A program made the translations under genes and the position numbers. The notes under the pieces were generated by a model. It was not told the origin of the DNA. It saw only the letters and a program-made list of their open reading frames with translations, and did no database searches. DNA of 33,298 nt from an uncultured beta proteobacterium (GTDB taxonomy: Bacteria; Pseudomonadota; Gammaproteobacteria; Burkholderiales; SG8-39): positions 10,671-43,968 of the forward strand of contig CADEDU010000063.1 in NCBI GenBank assembly GCA_902826155.1. Reading direction: 5' to 3'. Shown here one piece after another: positions 8,229 through 15,497 of the stretch (the first letter of the stretch is position 1; each line of letters opens with the position of its first letter).

Positions 8229-10130
8229 CTATTTAGCGACCTGGAACTGCGGCGAGGTCACCACCAGATAGACCGCGCTTCGCACACGCATGGCTGCGTT
8301 GTTGGCAGGCAATGCGGTAACTGCGGTAACGATGGCTGTCTTCTCCGCCGCGGAGAGCGTGTTGTTGCCGAAGATCGTCGCAACCCTGTCCACCAGTGCT
8401 GCCGGGTTGGCCGCCAGCGGATCGAGCGTCGCCGAGTTCAGCTGCGTTCCCGTGGCCCCGACCACACCCTGCGCCGGTCCAACCTGCTCGTTCCTCGTGA
8501 TCAGCAGGTCGTACACGAAGTTCGCGCGCGCCAGACTCGTCGTGGATTGGATGATCTTGAACTGCGGGCCGAGAATGTCGGTGCCAGGCGCCTTGTAATC
8601 GGGCGGATAGAAGTTGAACACCGTCGGCGAATCCATCGGCGGCTGCCCCATCCCCGTCAACCCGACGTTGGCGTTGTTGAGCGTCGCTGTGAGCAGATGG
8701 ACACCGTCGGATGTTCCGCCCAGACCGCGCACCAGGTTGGTCACGTACAGCACCGGCTCGCGCAACTGGCCGTAGTTCGCAGCCGCCTTGGTGGCCGGCT
8801 CACCGCGCGCTTCGGGGTCGAGCAGGATCTGCCTGACCACCGCTGCCAGATCGCCGCGCACGCCCGAACCGTTGTTGTTGAACACGGCCGTAACGCGACC
8901 GACATAGGCCGGCGTCGGGTTGGACGTCACCATGAACTGGATCAGCTGCTTGCCGATGTACGGCCCGACGTTGGGATGGTTGAACACGTTGCTGATCGCG
9001 TCTTCCAAGTCCTTCATCGGCGTCTGATTGGCGGGGATCACCATGCCATTCAGCAAGGTCTTCGCGGTGGTGTCGTGCTGCGCCGCCATTGCGATCATGT
9101 CGCCTTCGTAGTTCTCCGGATTGGGCCACGCGGCAGCCGAGCCCGCACGGGTCGGATAGGTCCATCCGGTGAACACGTTCGCGAAGTTCTCGATCGTGTC
9201 CTGGTCGTACGCCGGCACCGGCATGCCCTGCGCATCGAGCTGCTTGGTGCCATCGGCGTTGAGCCTGATCTCACCGATCGAGAACAACTGCAGCAATTCG
9301 CGTGCGTAGTTCTCGTTCGGCTCGGACCCCTTGGCCGGATCGGCCTTGGCGTTGTTCGCCATGTCGAGATACGTGCCCATGGTCGGCGACAACGTGATCT
9401 TCATCAGCAGATCACGATAGTTGCCGAACGCTCCGTCGCGCAGAATCTGCTGGTACTGGCGCATCGCGTAGGTGGTCGGCACATCGCCCATCGATGTCAC
9501 CAGGATCTGCGAAAGGGCCCAGGTCACGCGCTGACGCAACTGGTCGGGCGCACTGATCGCGGCCGACAGGAAGGCGCGCTGCAGCGGGAAGGCGCTGAAG
9601 TTGTCGCGCAGACACGCCGCATCGTTGTTCGGGCATTGCGTCTGGCGGTTGAGTGAACCCTGCGCGATGGTCGGAAGGTTCGTGGCGGCCTTCGCCATCT
9701 CTTCCGTAATGAACTGGTGCGCCCCTTTGGCCATGGCGTCTTGAACCACGGCATCGGTGGTCACGCCGAAGGTCGCCTGCGACAGCAGCCGCCGCGCATC
9801 ACCCTCGGTGATCGGACCAGCCGGGACCTGGGTCTGCGTGGGTGTCGGTGTCGGTGTCGGTGTCGGAGTGGGAGTCGGTGTTGGGGTCGGCGTAGGTGTC
9901 GGGGTCGGCGTCGGCGTGGGAGTCGGCGTTGGAGTACCGGTGCTCGTGGACCCGCCGGCGGCTGTCGACGTGTTGGACCCGTTCGCAGCGCTGCCGCCGC
10001 CCGAGTCGCCGCTGTTGCTGTCGAGGAAACAACCGCTCAGCACGCTGCTTACGGCCAGCGCGATCGCGGTCGCTGCGTGACGCGCGGACGAGCCGGGCGA
10101 GCGCATCGTTGGAAAGGGAGCGCAATTCAT
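8229..10130 (-). CDS. DUF1800 domain lipoprotein with a Thr-Pro repeat linker
   Basis: The protein is 633 residues and has three parts. Residues 1-34 are a signal peptide ending in the lipobox LSGC, so C34 is the predicted lipidated residue. Residues of about 35-100 are a Gly/Ser/Thr-rich spacer that runs into 16 consecutive Thr-Pro units, a rigid stalk. The rest is the DUF1800 domain, beginning with [16 protein letters not shown] and containing [24 protein letters not shown] and [14 protein letters not shown]. The function of DUF1800 is not established; the family travels with DUF1501, as here. The ATG at 10130 follows GGAGGTGG at a spacing of about 10 nt; a TTG at 10136 is closer to that site and is an alternative. 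The lipoprotein anchor plus stalk suggests display on a membrane, with the exported DUF1501 protein as partner. That partnership is inferred from gene order. Confidence 0.92.
   Translation of the reverse strand: MNCAPFPTMRSPGSSARHAATAIALAVSSVLSGCFLDSNSGDSGGGSAANGSNTSTAAGGSTSTGTPTPTPTPTPTPTPTPTPTPTPTPTPTPTPTPTQTQVPAGPITEGDARRLLSQATFGVTTDAVVQDAMAKGAHQFITEEMAKAATNLPTIAQGSLNRQTQCPNNDAACLRDNFSAFPLQRAFLSAAISAPDQLRQRVTWALSQILVTSMGDVPTTYAMRQYQQILRDGAFGNYRDLLMKITLSPTMGTYLDMANNAKADPAKGSEPNENYARELLQLFSIGEIRLNADGTKQLDAQGMPVPAYDQDTIENFANVFTGWTYPTRAGSAAAWPNPENYEGDMIAMAAQHDTTAKTLLNGMVIPANQTPMKDLEDAISNVFNHPNVGPYIGKQLIQFMVTSNPTPAYVGRVTAVFNNNGSGVRGDLAAVVRQILLDPEARGEPATKAAANYGQLREPVLYVTNLVRGLGGTSDGVHLLTATLNNANVGLTGMGQPPMDSPTVFNFYPPDYKAPGTDILGPQFKIIQSTTSLARANFVYDLLITRNEQVGPAQGVVGATGTQLNSATLDPLAANPAALVDRVATIFGNNTLSAAEKTAIVTAVTALPANNAAMRVRSAVYLVVTSPQFQVAK
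9840..9935 (-). repeat. Hexamer-type repeat encoding 16 Thr-Pro units
   Basis: Sixteen imperfect 6-nt units (ACN CCN on the coding strand) in a row encode the Thr-Pro stalk of the DUF1800 lipoprotein. Four adjacent units near the 3' end of the tract are identical, so replication slippage could change the length in frame. Confidence 0.95.
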
Positions 10131-10685
10131 CTTCAAGCCACCTCCGAGAGTTCGGTTCAAACAGACCGGTCTCGACGCATATGCATCGATCCGATTGCTT
10201 GGCTATGGCTTGAATCCAAAGGACGTAGTCGTTACGTCAGTTCCGTCGCTACCGTCCGCTCGAATTGCGTGCATTCGAGAACTCAGCATTGGTATGCACC
10301 GCTGTGTCCCTGCTGATGGGACCGCCTTGCGACCCGGTTGCGATCGGTGCGACGCGATGAACGTGCAGGGGAGCCGGCCGGTCATTGAACTGCCGGTGCT
10401 CCGATCATCGCGCTCCGCATCGAGGCGTTGGGGCGCTCACGCTGGATATTCTGGTTATGTGGGCGAGTACCTCGCCCTGTTCCAGCGTCTCAACCGCTGC
10501 GGCTGTGGGTGCCACGATTGATTGCAACGTTGTTGTTGTTCTGGTGCCGATCTGTTTCTCGTTACGGCACGGGCGAAAAATAGGCCACGCACCGAGTGCG
10601 CGTCAACGCTTCGAGAGCGGTTATCGACGAGCGGACCAGCAACTGCGATGTGCGGAGAAATGCACATCGACCGCGAACCGCTCGT
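10131..10685. other. 555-nt region without a recognised gene
   Basis: This stretch lies between the start of the DUF1800 gene and the end of the GIY-YIG gene, both on the minus strand. It should carry the promoter of the DUF1800-DUF1501 operon. Short open frames exist on both strands, but none has a good ribosome site or resembles a known family. A run near 10520-10545 is rich in TTG repeats. I could not identify an RNA gene or a convincing promoter. Confidence 0.5.
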
Positions 10686-11018
10686 TCACGCCTGCCATAC
10701 CGCATATCCCTGCTCGCGCAGCGCGCACGCCAGCTCGACCTCCATCTCGATCGCCGCCCGATACGGCATCGGGTTGTAGACCGCGAACAATTCGGGCATC
10801 AGCCGCACGCCATAGTCGCGCACGAAGGTGTTGCTCTTGCGATCGCGCATGTGGTTCTCGAAGCGCTGCTGCGGCGTGAGACCGGTGCTGCCGACGTACA
10901 CGCACGGCTTGAGGATGTCGTGATCAGGATTGGCTGCGCGAAACCGGGCGTTGTTCCACACGCGCGGATGCAGCTCGATCACGTAGACATGGTGGCGATG
11001 GCGACTCGCTCGCGGCAT
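10686..11018 (-). CDS. Small GIY-YIG-superfamily protein
   Basis: This is a 110-residue protein with the layout of a single-domain GIY-YIG fold. HVYVIEL (10-16) stands for the GIY strand, and VYVGSTGLTPQQRFENH (40-56) holds the YIG-like YVG followed by the conserved arginine at R52. The C-terminal half includes VRLMPELFAVYNPMPY and ends in REQGYAVWQA, which I recognise as typical of a family of stand-alone bacterial homologues. GIY-YIG domains are usually nucleases, but the role of these small proteins is unknown. It starts 15 nt after the stop of the Bug receptor gene with a modest ribosome site (AGGT close to the ATG), so it is probably the last gene of that operon. Nothing indicates a homing element. 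Confidence 0.8.
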   Translation of the reverse strand: MPRASRHRHHVYVIELHPRVWNNARFRAANPDHDILKPCVYVGSTGLTPQQRFENHMRDRKSNTFVRDYGVRLMPELFAVYNPMPYRAAIEMEVELACALREQGYAVWQA

Positions 11019-11033
11019 GGACCTGATCCAGCG

Positions 11034-12011
11034 TTACTGCGGTTCGAGCCCCGCCTCCTTCACGATGCGCGTCCAGCGCTCGCGTTCGGCGCGCATGAAC
11101 TCGGCAGCCCCCTGCGGGGTGCTCGCACCGGTCGTGGCGAGCCCGATCGCCAGCAATCGCTGCATGATCTCGGGCTCCTTCAAGATGAGCCCCAGCTCGC
11201 GATTGAGCCGCTCGACGATGGGCGCGGGCGTTCCGGCCGGCGCCACGAGCACGAACCATCCTTCCAACTGCAAGCCCGGAATCGTCTCCGCGATCGTCGG
11301 CAGATCTTCCAGGCCGGGAAACCGCCGCACGGAACTCACGGCGAGGCGCCGCAACTTTCCCGCGCGAACGAAGGCATCGGCGGCGGTGATGGAGCTCACC
11401 AGGATTTGCGTCCGCCCCGCCGCGGTGTCCTGCACCGACTGGGACACGGTCTTGTACGAGATCTCTTCGATCGACAGTCCGGCCGCGCGCGTGAGCCATC
11501 GCGCGACGATGATGCTGTAGCCGCTCGACACATCCACGGCGTACGACAGCTTGCCTGGCCGTTCCTTGGCGTGCGCGATGAGCTCGGCCAACGACTTCAC
11601 CGGAAGATCGGGATGTACCGACACCGTGAACGGACCGCTGTCGGCGATGATCGCGATCGGTTCGAAGTCGCGCACCGGGTCGTACGGAATCGATTTGAAC
11701 GTGAACGCGTTGCTCACCAGATGCGATGCCGCACCGTAGAACACGGTGTAGCCATCGGGGGCGGCACGCGCCGCGGCCTGCGCGCCGAGAATGCCCGATG
11801 CGCCAGGTACGTTGTCGACGACGAACTGCTGACCGAGTGCACGCGACAATCGCTCGCAGATCAGCCGCGCCGAGAGATCCACGGCCGAACCAGCGCCGAT
11901 CGCGAGAATCACCCGCACCGGCTTGACCGGCCACGTCTGTGCGCTCGCCCACCCGGCACCGGCGCAAATCGCGATGACACTCCATCGCGCCAGATGTCCG
12001 AGGATCCCCAT
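11034..12011 (-). CDS. Bug/TctC-family periplasmic substrate-binding receptor (first of three)
   Basis: Bug proteins are secreted receptors of tripartite tricarboxylate-type uptake, binding small carboxylates or amides. This one has an N-terminal signal peptide (ending near WASAQT) and the family landmarks: WPVKPVRVIL at the mature start, LGQQFVVDNVPGASGILGA, and APDGYTVFYG. The ATG at 12011 is chosen because GAGGGG sits about 8 nt before it. An ATG at 12032 overlaps the stop of the preceding monooxygenase as ATGA and would add seven residues, so coupled translation is possible. The length is 325 residues. The usual PFPAGG-type ligand loop is replaced by AIGAGSAVD, so the ligand may differ from that of the other two Bugs. 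Linkage to an FAD monooxygenase suggests an aromatic acid ligand, which is inference. Confidence 0.93.
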   Translation of the reverse strand: MGILGHLARWSVIAICAGAGWASAQTWPVKPVRVILAIGAGSAVDLSARLICERLSRALGQQFVVDNVPGASGILGAQAAARAAPDGYTVFYGAASHLVSNAFTFKSIPYDPVRDFEPIAIIADSGPFTVSVHPDLPVKSLAELIAHAKERPGKLSYAVDVSSGYSIIVARWLTRAAGLSIEEISYKTVSQSVQDTAAGRTQILVSSITAADAFVRAGKLRRLAVSSVRRFPGLEDLPTIAETIPGLQLEGWFVLVAPAGTPAPIVERLNRELGLILKEPEIMQRLLAIGLATTGASTPQGAAEFMRAERERWTRIVKEAGLEPQ

Positions 12012-12028
12012 GCAGTTTCCCCTCTCGT

Positions 12029-13228
12029 TCATGGCGCACTGCGCCAGTGCTCGACGACGTCGTAGCCGAAGATCCACGGATAGATCGCACGGGTGCGCAT
12101 GCCGAAGTTGCGCACGAACGCCCGTTCGCGACGCAGGTGATCCCACGGCGTGGCGAGTTTCTTGAACTGCACTTCCAGCCGCGACATCGCCTGCAGTTTC
12201 GTCGCACGTGGCTTGCGTGCGGCCTCGTAGCCGGCCAGCGCGCGCTGCGGGTCGTCGCGATGCTCGGCCAGCCAGCGGCTGAGCACGTAGCTGTCTTCGA
12301 ACGCCATGTTGGCGCCCTGCCCGAAGGTGGCGAGCATCGCGTGGGCCGCATCGCCCAGCAACGTGACGCGACCGCGCGTCCAGTCCACGGCATGCTCCCC
12401 GGTGAATTGCCCCCACTTGTACACCGAGGTTGCGGCCTCGAAGATCGGCGCCAGCCTGGGCCCGACGTCGGGGAAGCCCGCTTTCAACTCCTCACGCGAA
12501 CTGGGGATCGACCACGACTCCTCGGTCCAGTCGGGCTGCCGGCGCACCGCCACGATGTTCACGAACTTGCCCTGGCGCACGAAGTAGCTGATGACGAACC
12601 CCTCGCGCGTGTCGCCCGACCACTGGGTGACGTTGCCGTCGTGGATATCGGGGGGCAATGCACTTGCCGGCACCAGCGTGCGCCAGCACATCGTGCCGAC
12701 ATAGCGCGCGCTGTGATTGCCGAACACCGCCAGGCGAACCGCGGATCGGATGCCATCGGCGCCGATCACCACGTCGAACTCCGATTGCGTGCCATCGGCA
12801 AACGACAGCCCCACGGCGTCCGCCGACTGCTCGATCGCGACGCAACGCTTGTTCAGTTGCACGCATGCGTCGGGCAAGGACGACGACAACACCCGATGCA
12901 GATCACCGCGGTGCACCACGTAGTAGGTCGCGCCGTAGAGGCGCACCGACTCGCCGATCGGCACCAGATTGAGTTGGCGCCCGTCGTCCCAGTTACGCCA
13001 GATCAAGCCGCTCGGCTCGAAGCTCGCCGCGTGCAGGGCATCGAGCAGTCCAAGCTCGCGAAACACCTTCACGCCGTTCGGGCCGATATTGATGCCCGCC
13101 CCGAAATCGCCGAGCTCGCTCGCCTGCTCGTACACCACCACATCGAAGCCCTGCTTGCGCAGCGCGTGTGCGGCTGTGAGGCCGCCCAGGCCGGCACCGA
13201 CAATCGCAATACGTCTGGTTGTACTCAT
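12029..13228 (-). CDS. FAD-dependent aromatic monooxygenase, salicylate/3-hydroxybenzoate hydroxylase type
   Basis: This is a group A flavoprotein hydroxylase: one FAD, NAD(P)H as donor, ring hydroxylation as the usual reaction. The three signature motifs are visible. The dinucleotide motif GAGLGG is at 11-16, the DG motif is in IGADGIRSAVR (154-164), and the GD motif is in LLGDAAHAMLATFGQG (289-304). The length of 399 residues matches salicylate hydroxylase-like enzymes. No clear Shine-Dalgarno precedes the ATG at 13228, but it is the longest start and begins just before the FAD fold. Its stop overlaps or nearly touches the Bug receptor start, so the two are co-transcribed. A LigB-type ring-cleavage dioxygenase lies about 1.2 kb away on the other strand, which would fit a small aromatic-catabolic neighbourhood. 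The substrate is not determinable here. Confidence 0.92.
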   Translation of the reverse strand: MSTTRRIAIVGAGLGGLTAAHALRKQGFDVVVYEQASELGDFGAGINIGPNGVKVFRELGLLDALHAASFEPSGLIWRNWDDGRQLNLVPIGESVRLYGATYYVVHRGDLHRVLSSSLPDACVQLNKRCVAIEQSADAVGLSFADGTQSEFDVVIGADGIRSAVRLAVFGNHSARYVGTMCWRTLVPASALPPDIHDGNVTQWSGDTREGFVISYFVRQGKFVNIVAVRRQPDWTEESWSIPSSREELKAGFPDVGPRLAPIFEAATSVYKWGQFTGEHAVDWTRGRVTLLGDAAHAMLATFGQGANMAFEDSYVLSRWLAEHRDDPQRALAGYEAARKPRATKLQAMSRLEVQFKKLATPWDHLRRERAFVRNFGMRTRAIYPWIFGYDVVEHWRSAP

Positions 13229-13516
13229 GACCGGGCGGGAGAAACGCGGTTCATCGACATCGTGACATCCTCAGCCTGCGTGATCGGATACATCGCCGCG
13301 AAAGAATTGGCTCATGGAAAGACCGGTCCGCGGAAAGATCGACACGCGCTAGCCAGCGGCCGGGTCCGGCGTTATGGTATTCGCAGCCCGCGTCGGATCG
13401 GCGGTTTTTCCTCGACCATCGAGCACCGACCTCGTCACGATCGGACGCGTTGGCATTACAATCGGCGGGTTCGGATCGAAGCTCCGCCGATCAAAATCCC
13501 GCTTCACCCCATCGCC

Positions 13517-13681
13517 ATGACGAAATCCACCACCAAAGTAGGCAAGGTCGCCCGTTCGGCAACGCGGAAGCCGGCGCAATCGTACGCGCGCGCCGTGTTC
13601 GCCCCCAACGTCATCGGCCAGCGCCGGCTTACGCCATCGCAGCGACGCGCGATGGTGCGTGCGATGCTCAAGACGGCTTGA
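13517..13681 (+). CDS. Small basic protein, unknown function, overlapping the next gene
   Basis: A 54-residue open frame starts at ATG 13517. The product begins MTKSTTKVGKVARSATRK and ends in LTPSQRRAMVRAMLKTA; it is strongly basic, without a membrane segment or signal peptide. I do not recognise the family. Its TGA overlaps the TTG that most plausibly starts the next gene (TTGA), the kind of overlap seen in translationally coupled pairs. No Shine-Dalgarno is visible before the ATG. A possible -10 hexamer TACAAT lies at 13457-13462 without a good -35 partner. The case for a real gene rests on the overlap and on the absence of a better upstream start for the neighbour. A small basic partner before an enzyme-like protein could be an antitoxin or a nucleic-acid-binding accessory, but this is a guess. 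Confidence 0.5.
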   Translation: MTKSTTKVGKVARSATRKPAQSYARAVFAPNVIGQRRLTPSQRRAMVRAMLKTA

Positions 13682-14337
13682 TCCGCCGTCCCGTCAGGCG
13701 CCCGGCGGCGAGCTACGAACGCCGGGTCTTCATCAACTGCCCGTTCGACAAGCAATACCTGCCGCTGCTGCGCTCGATCGCGTTCGCGGTCATCGACTGC
13801 AGCTTCGCCCCGCAGATCGCCCTGCAGGAGGTCAATGGCCGCCTCCGGCTGGAGAAGATCATTGCCCTCATGCGCCAGAGCCGGCTGTCGATTCACGACG
13901 TGAGCCGCCTGCCTGCGCGGGCGCGCGAGCTGCCGCGCTTTAACATGCCGTTCGAATGCGGCCTGTTCGTCGGCATGATGCATTCGGGCGCCCCGAAGCA
14001 TCGCAATAAGCAGTTCCTGGTCCTCGATCGGGCGGCGTACCAGTACCAACGCACGATGAGCGACGTGTCGGGGCTGGACCCGAAAATGCACCACGGCGAG
14101 CCACGCCAGGCGATCGACGCGGTCCGGCACTTCCTCAGCTCGGAGCTGCGGCTGCTCACGCGCGGACGCGAGCGCGCACCCGGCGGCGAGAAGATCTGGG
14201 AGCGATTCCGCGCGTTCCAGCGCGAACTGCCGCGCGCTGCCGCTCGCCAGGGGCTGACCGTCGCGGAGCTGCTGAGCATCGACTACCTAGTCGATCTCGT
14301 CGATCTGATGGGTGACTGGATCGCGGCGAACGGGTAG
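13678..14337 (+). CDS. TIR / nucleoside deoxyribosyltransferase-like protein of unknown function
   Basis: The protein, 219 residues from TTG 13678, opens with YERRVFINCPFDKQY (13-27). It continues with SRLSIHDVSR (68-77), PRFNMPFECGLFVG (86-99), then FLVLDRAAYQYQ and SDVSGLDP. A first strand ending in INCPFD, a central HD.S segment and a helix starting with a conserved glutamate (E93 in MPFECG) match the layout of the Rossmann-like superfamily that includes TIR and nucleoside 2-deoxyribosyltransferases. In those, the glutamate attacks a glycosidic bond of NAD+ or a nucleoside. I recall many uncharacterised bacterial proteins with this FINCPFD pattern. The start is uncertain: the frame is open further upstream but unlike protein there, and TTG 13678 overlaps the small ORF's stop. 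No membrane segment is seen. Function, including any role in phage defence, is inference. Confidence 0.75.
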   Translation: MIRRPVRRPAASYERRVFINCPFDKQYLPLLRSIAFAVIDCSFAPQIALQEVNGRLRLEKIIALMRQSRLSIHDVSRLPARARELPRFNMPFECGLFVGMMHSGAPKHRNKQFLVLDRAAYQYQRTMSDVSGLDPKMHHGEPRQAIDAVRHFLSSELRLLTRGRERAPGGEKIWERFRAFQRELPRAAARQGLTVAELLSIDYLVDLVDLMGDWIAANG

Positions 14338-14390
14338 TCGGCTCTATCATTGGTCAAGCCGGCGTCGAGTCGGATCGAACGAGGACCACC

Positions 14391-15443
14391 ATGGCAGAGA
14401 TTCTCGGTCTGGGGATGACGCACTACCCCGGCCTGTTGCGCCCCGACATGACGCAGCTCTTCCGGCGCACGCTTGCTTCGCCGAAGGTTCCGCAAGCCGC
14501 GAAGGATCCGCGCGCCTGGCCCGCGGCGATGCGTGAGGAATGGGGCAACGACGAAGGCGCCACGGCGGCTCGCCAGCATCGCGAGCGTTGCTTCAACAAC
14601 TTTCGCGTCCTGCGCGAGCGGCTCGACGCGTTTCGACCCGACGCAGTGGTGATCTTCGGCGACGATCAGTACGAGAACTTTACTGAGGACATCGTGCCGC
14701 CGTTCTGCGTGTACCTGGTCGACGAAGTGGAGTCGCGCCCGTTCAGCACCATGGCAAGCGGCATCGCGCAGCAGCACAACGCCTTCGGTGAAGCGGCAGA
14801 TACGGTGTTCCGCCATCGCGGCAACGCGCGCGTGGGCCGCTGGATCGTGAATCAGCTCGCCGAACAGGGCGTGGCGGTACCGTACGCCTACAAGGTGCGC
14901 TACGAACACGGATTGGCGCACGCGTTCATCAACACGCTCATGTTCCTGGATGTCGACCGGCGCGGCTTCGAGTGGCCGGTGATCCCGTTCCACGTCAACT
15001 GCTACGGCGGTGATCTGATCCGCACGCACGGCGGCATGAATCCGTTGTCGGATGCCGCGGCCGACCAGGATCCACCTGCGCCCTCGCCTGCGGTGTGCTT
15101 CGACATGGGTCGCGCGGTCGCGCGTGCGCTGGCCGCCTCGTCGTGGCGGGTCGCGCTGATTGCCTCATCGAGCTGGTCGCACGCCTTCCTGACGCGCAAG
15201 ACGCACTGGCTGCAGCCCGATCTGGAAAGCGATCGCGCACGGCTGGCCGAACTCAGAAACGGCGATCACGCGCGCTGGCGCGACATCACGCGCGCGCAGG
15301 TCGAAGACGCCGGCCAGCACGAACTGCTCAATTGGGTGACGCTCGCCGGCGCGATGAGTGAACTGGGCCAGCGCGCGCAGATCGTCGATTGGGTCGAGTC
15401 GTACATCTTCAACTCGGCGAAGTGCTTCGCGGTGTTTCACTGA
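14391..15443 (+). CDS. Class III (LigB-type) extradiol ring-cleavage dioxygenase family protein
   Basis: LigB-superfamily enzymes cleave catechol-like rings next to the diol using Fe(II). The N-terminus ILGLGMTHYPGLLRPD carries H11, in the position of the first iron ligand. RPDAVVIFGDDQYENF (about 84-99) is the typical second block; in it the usual His of the DH pair is replaced by DD, as in some family members. Further landmarks are VPYAYKVRYEHGLAHA, WPVIPFHVNCYGGD and LIASSSWSHAFLT. The 350 residues exceed the classical LigB length of about 300. GAGG about 7 nt before the ATG supports the start. The gene follows the TIR-like gene after 53 nt, so co-transcription is possible though a functional link is doubtful. 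The aromatic monooxygenase nearby supports a catabolic role. The iron site is not fully verified, so other substrates are possible. Confidence 0.82.
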   Translation: MAEILGLGMTHYPGLLRPDMTQLFRRTLASPKVPQAAKDPRAWPAAMREEWGNDEGATAARQHRERCFNNFRVLRERLDAFRPDAVVIFGDDQYENFTEDIVPPFCVYLVDEVESRPFSTMASGIAQQHNAFGEAADTVFRHRGNARVGRWIVNQLAEQGVAVPYAYKVRYEHGLAHAFINTLMFLDVDRRGFEWPVIPFHVNCYGGDLIRTHGGMNPLSDAAADQDPPAPSPAVCFDMGRAVARALAASSWRVALIASSSWSHAFLTRKTHWLQPDLESDRARLAELRNGDHARWRDITRAQVEDAGQHELLNWVTLAGAMSELGQRAQIVDWVESYIFNSAKCFAVFH

Positions 15444-15463
15444 ATACCGCGAAGCCGCCCCAC

Positions 15464-15484
15464 GGCGGCGCGGCGCGCGCCGCC
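15464..15484. terminator. Hairpin between convergent genes
   Basis: GGCGGCGCG and CGCGCCGCC form a perfect 9-bp stem around a 3-nt loop, between the dioxygenase gene (+) and the sulfhydrylase gene (-). The position suits a bidirectional terminator. There is no U-tract on either side, so termination efficiency is uncertain. Confidence 0.55.
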
Positions 15485-15497
15485 ACACATCCGGGCG

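Noticed and set aside
9840..9935. CRISPR-like or minisatellite array
   Set aside because: The repeat is a coding Thr-Pro tract within the DUF1800 gene, with no spacers.
12047..13516. A long plus-strand frame leading into the 54-residue small ORF
   Set aside because: It lies antisense to the FAD monooxygenase with its intact motifs. Only the final part, from ATG 13517, is outside that gene and could be real.
13229..13516. Small RNA or intrinsic terminator in the divergent gap, suggested by a GGTTTTT run near 13400
   Set aside because: No stable stem directly precedes the T run on either strand, and no convincing promoter pair could be placed.
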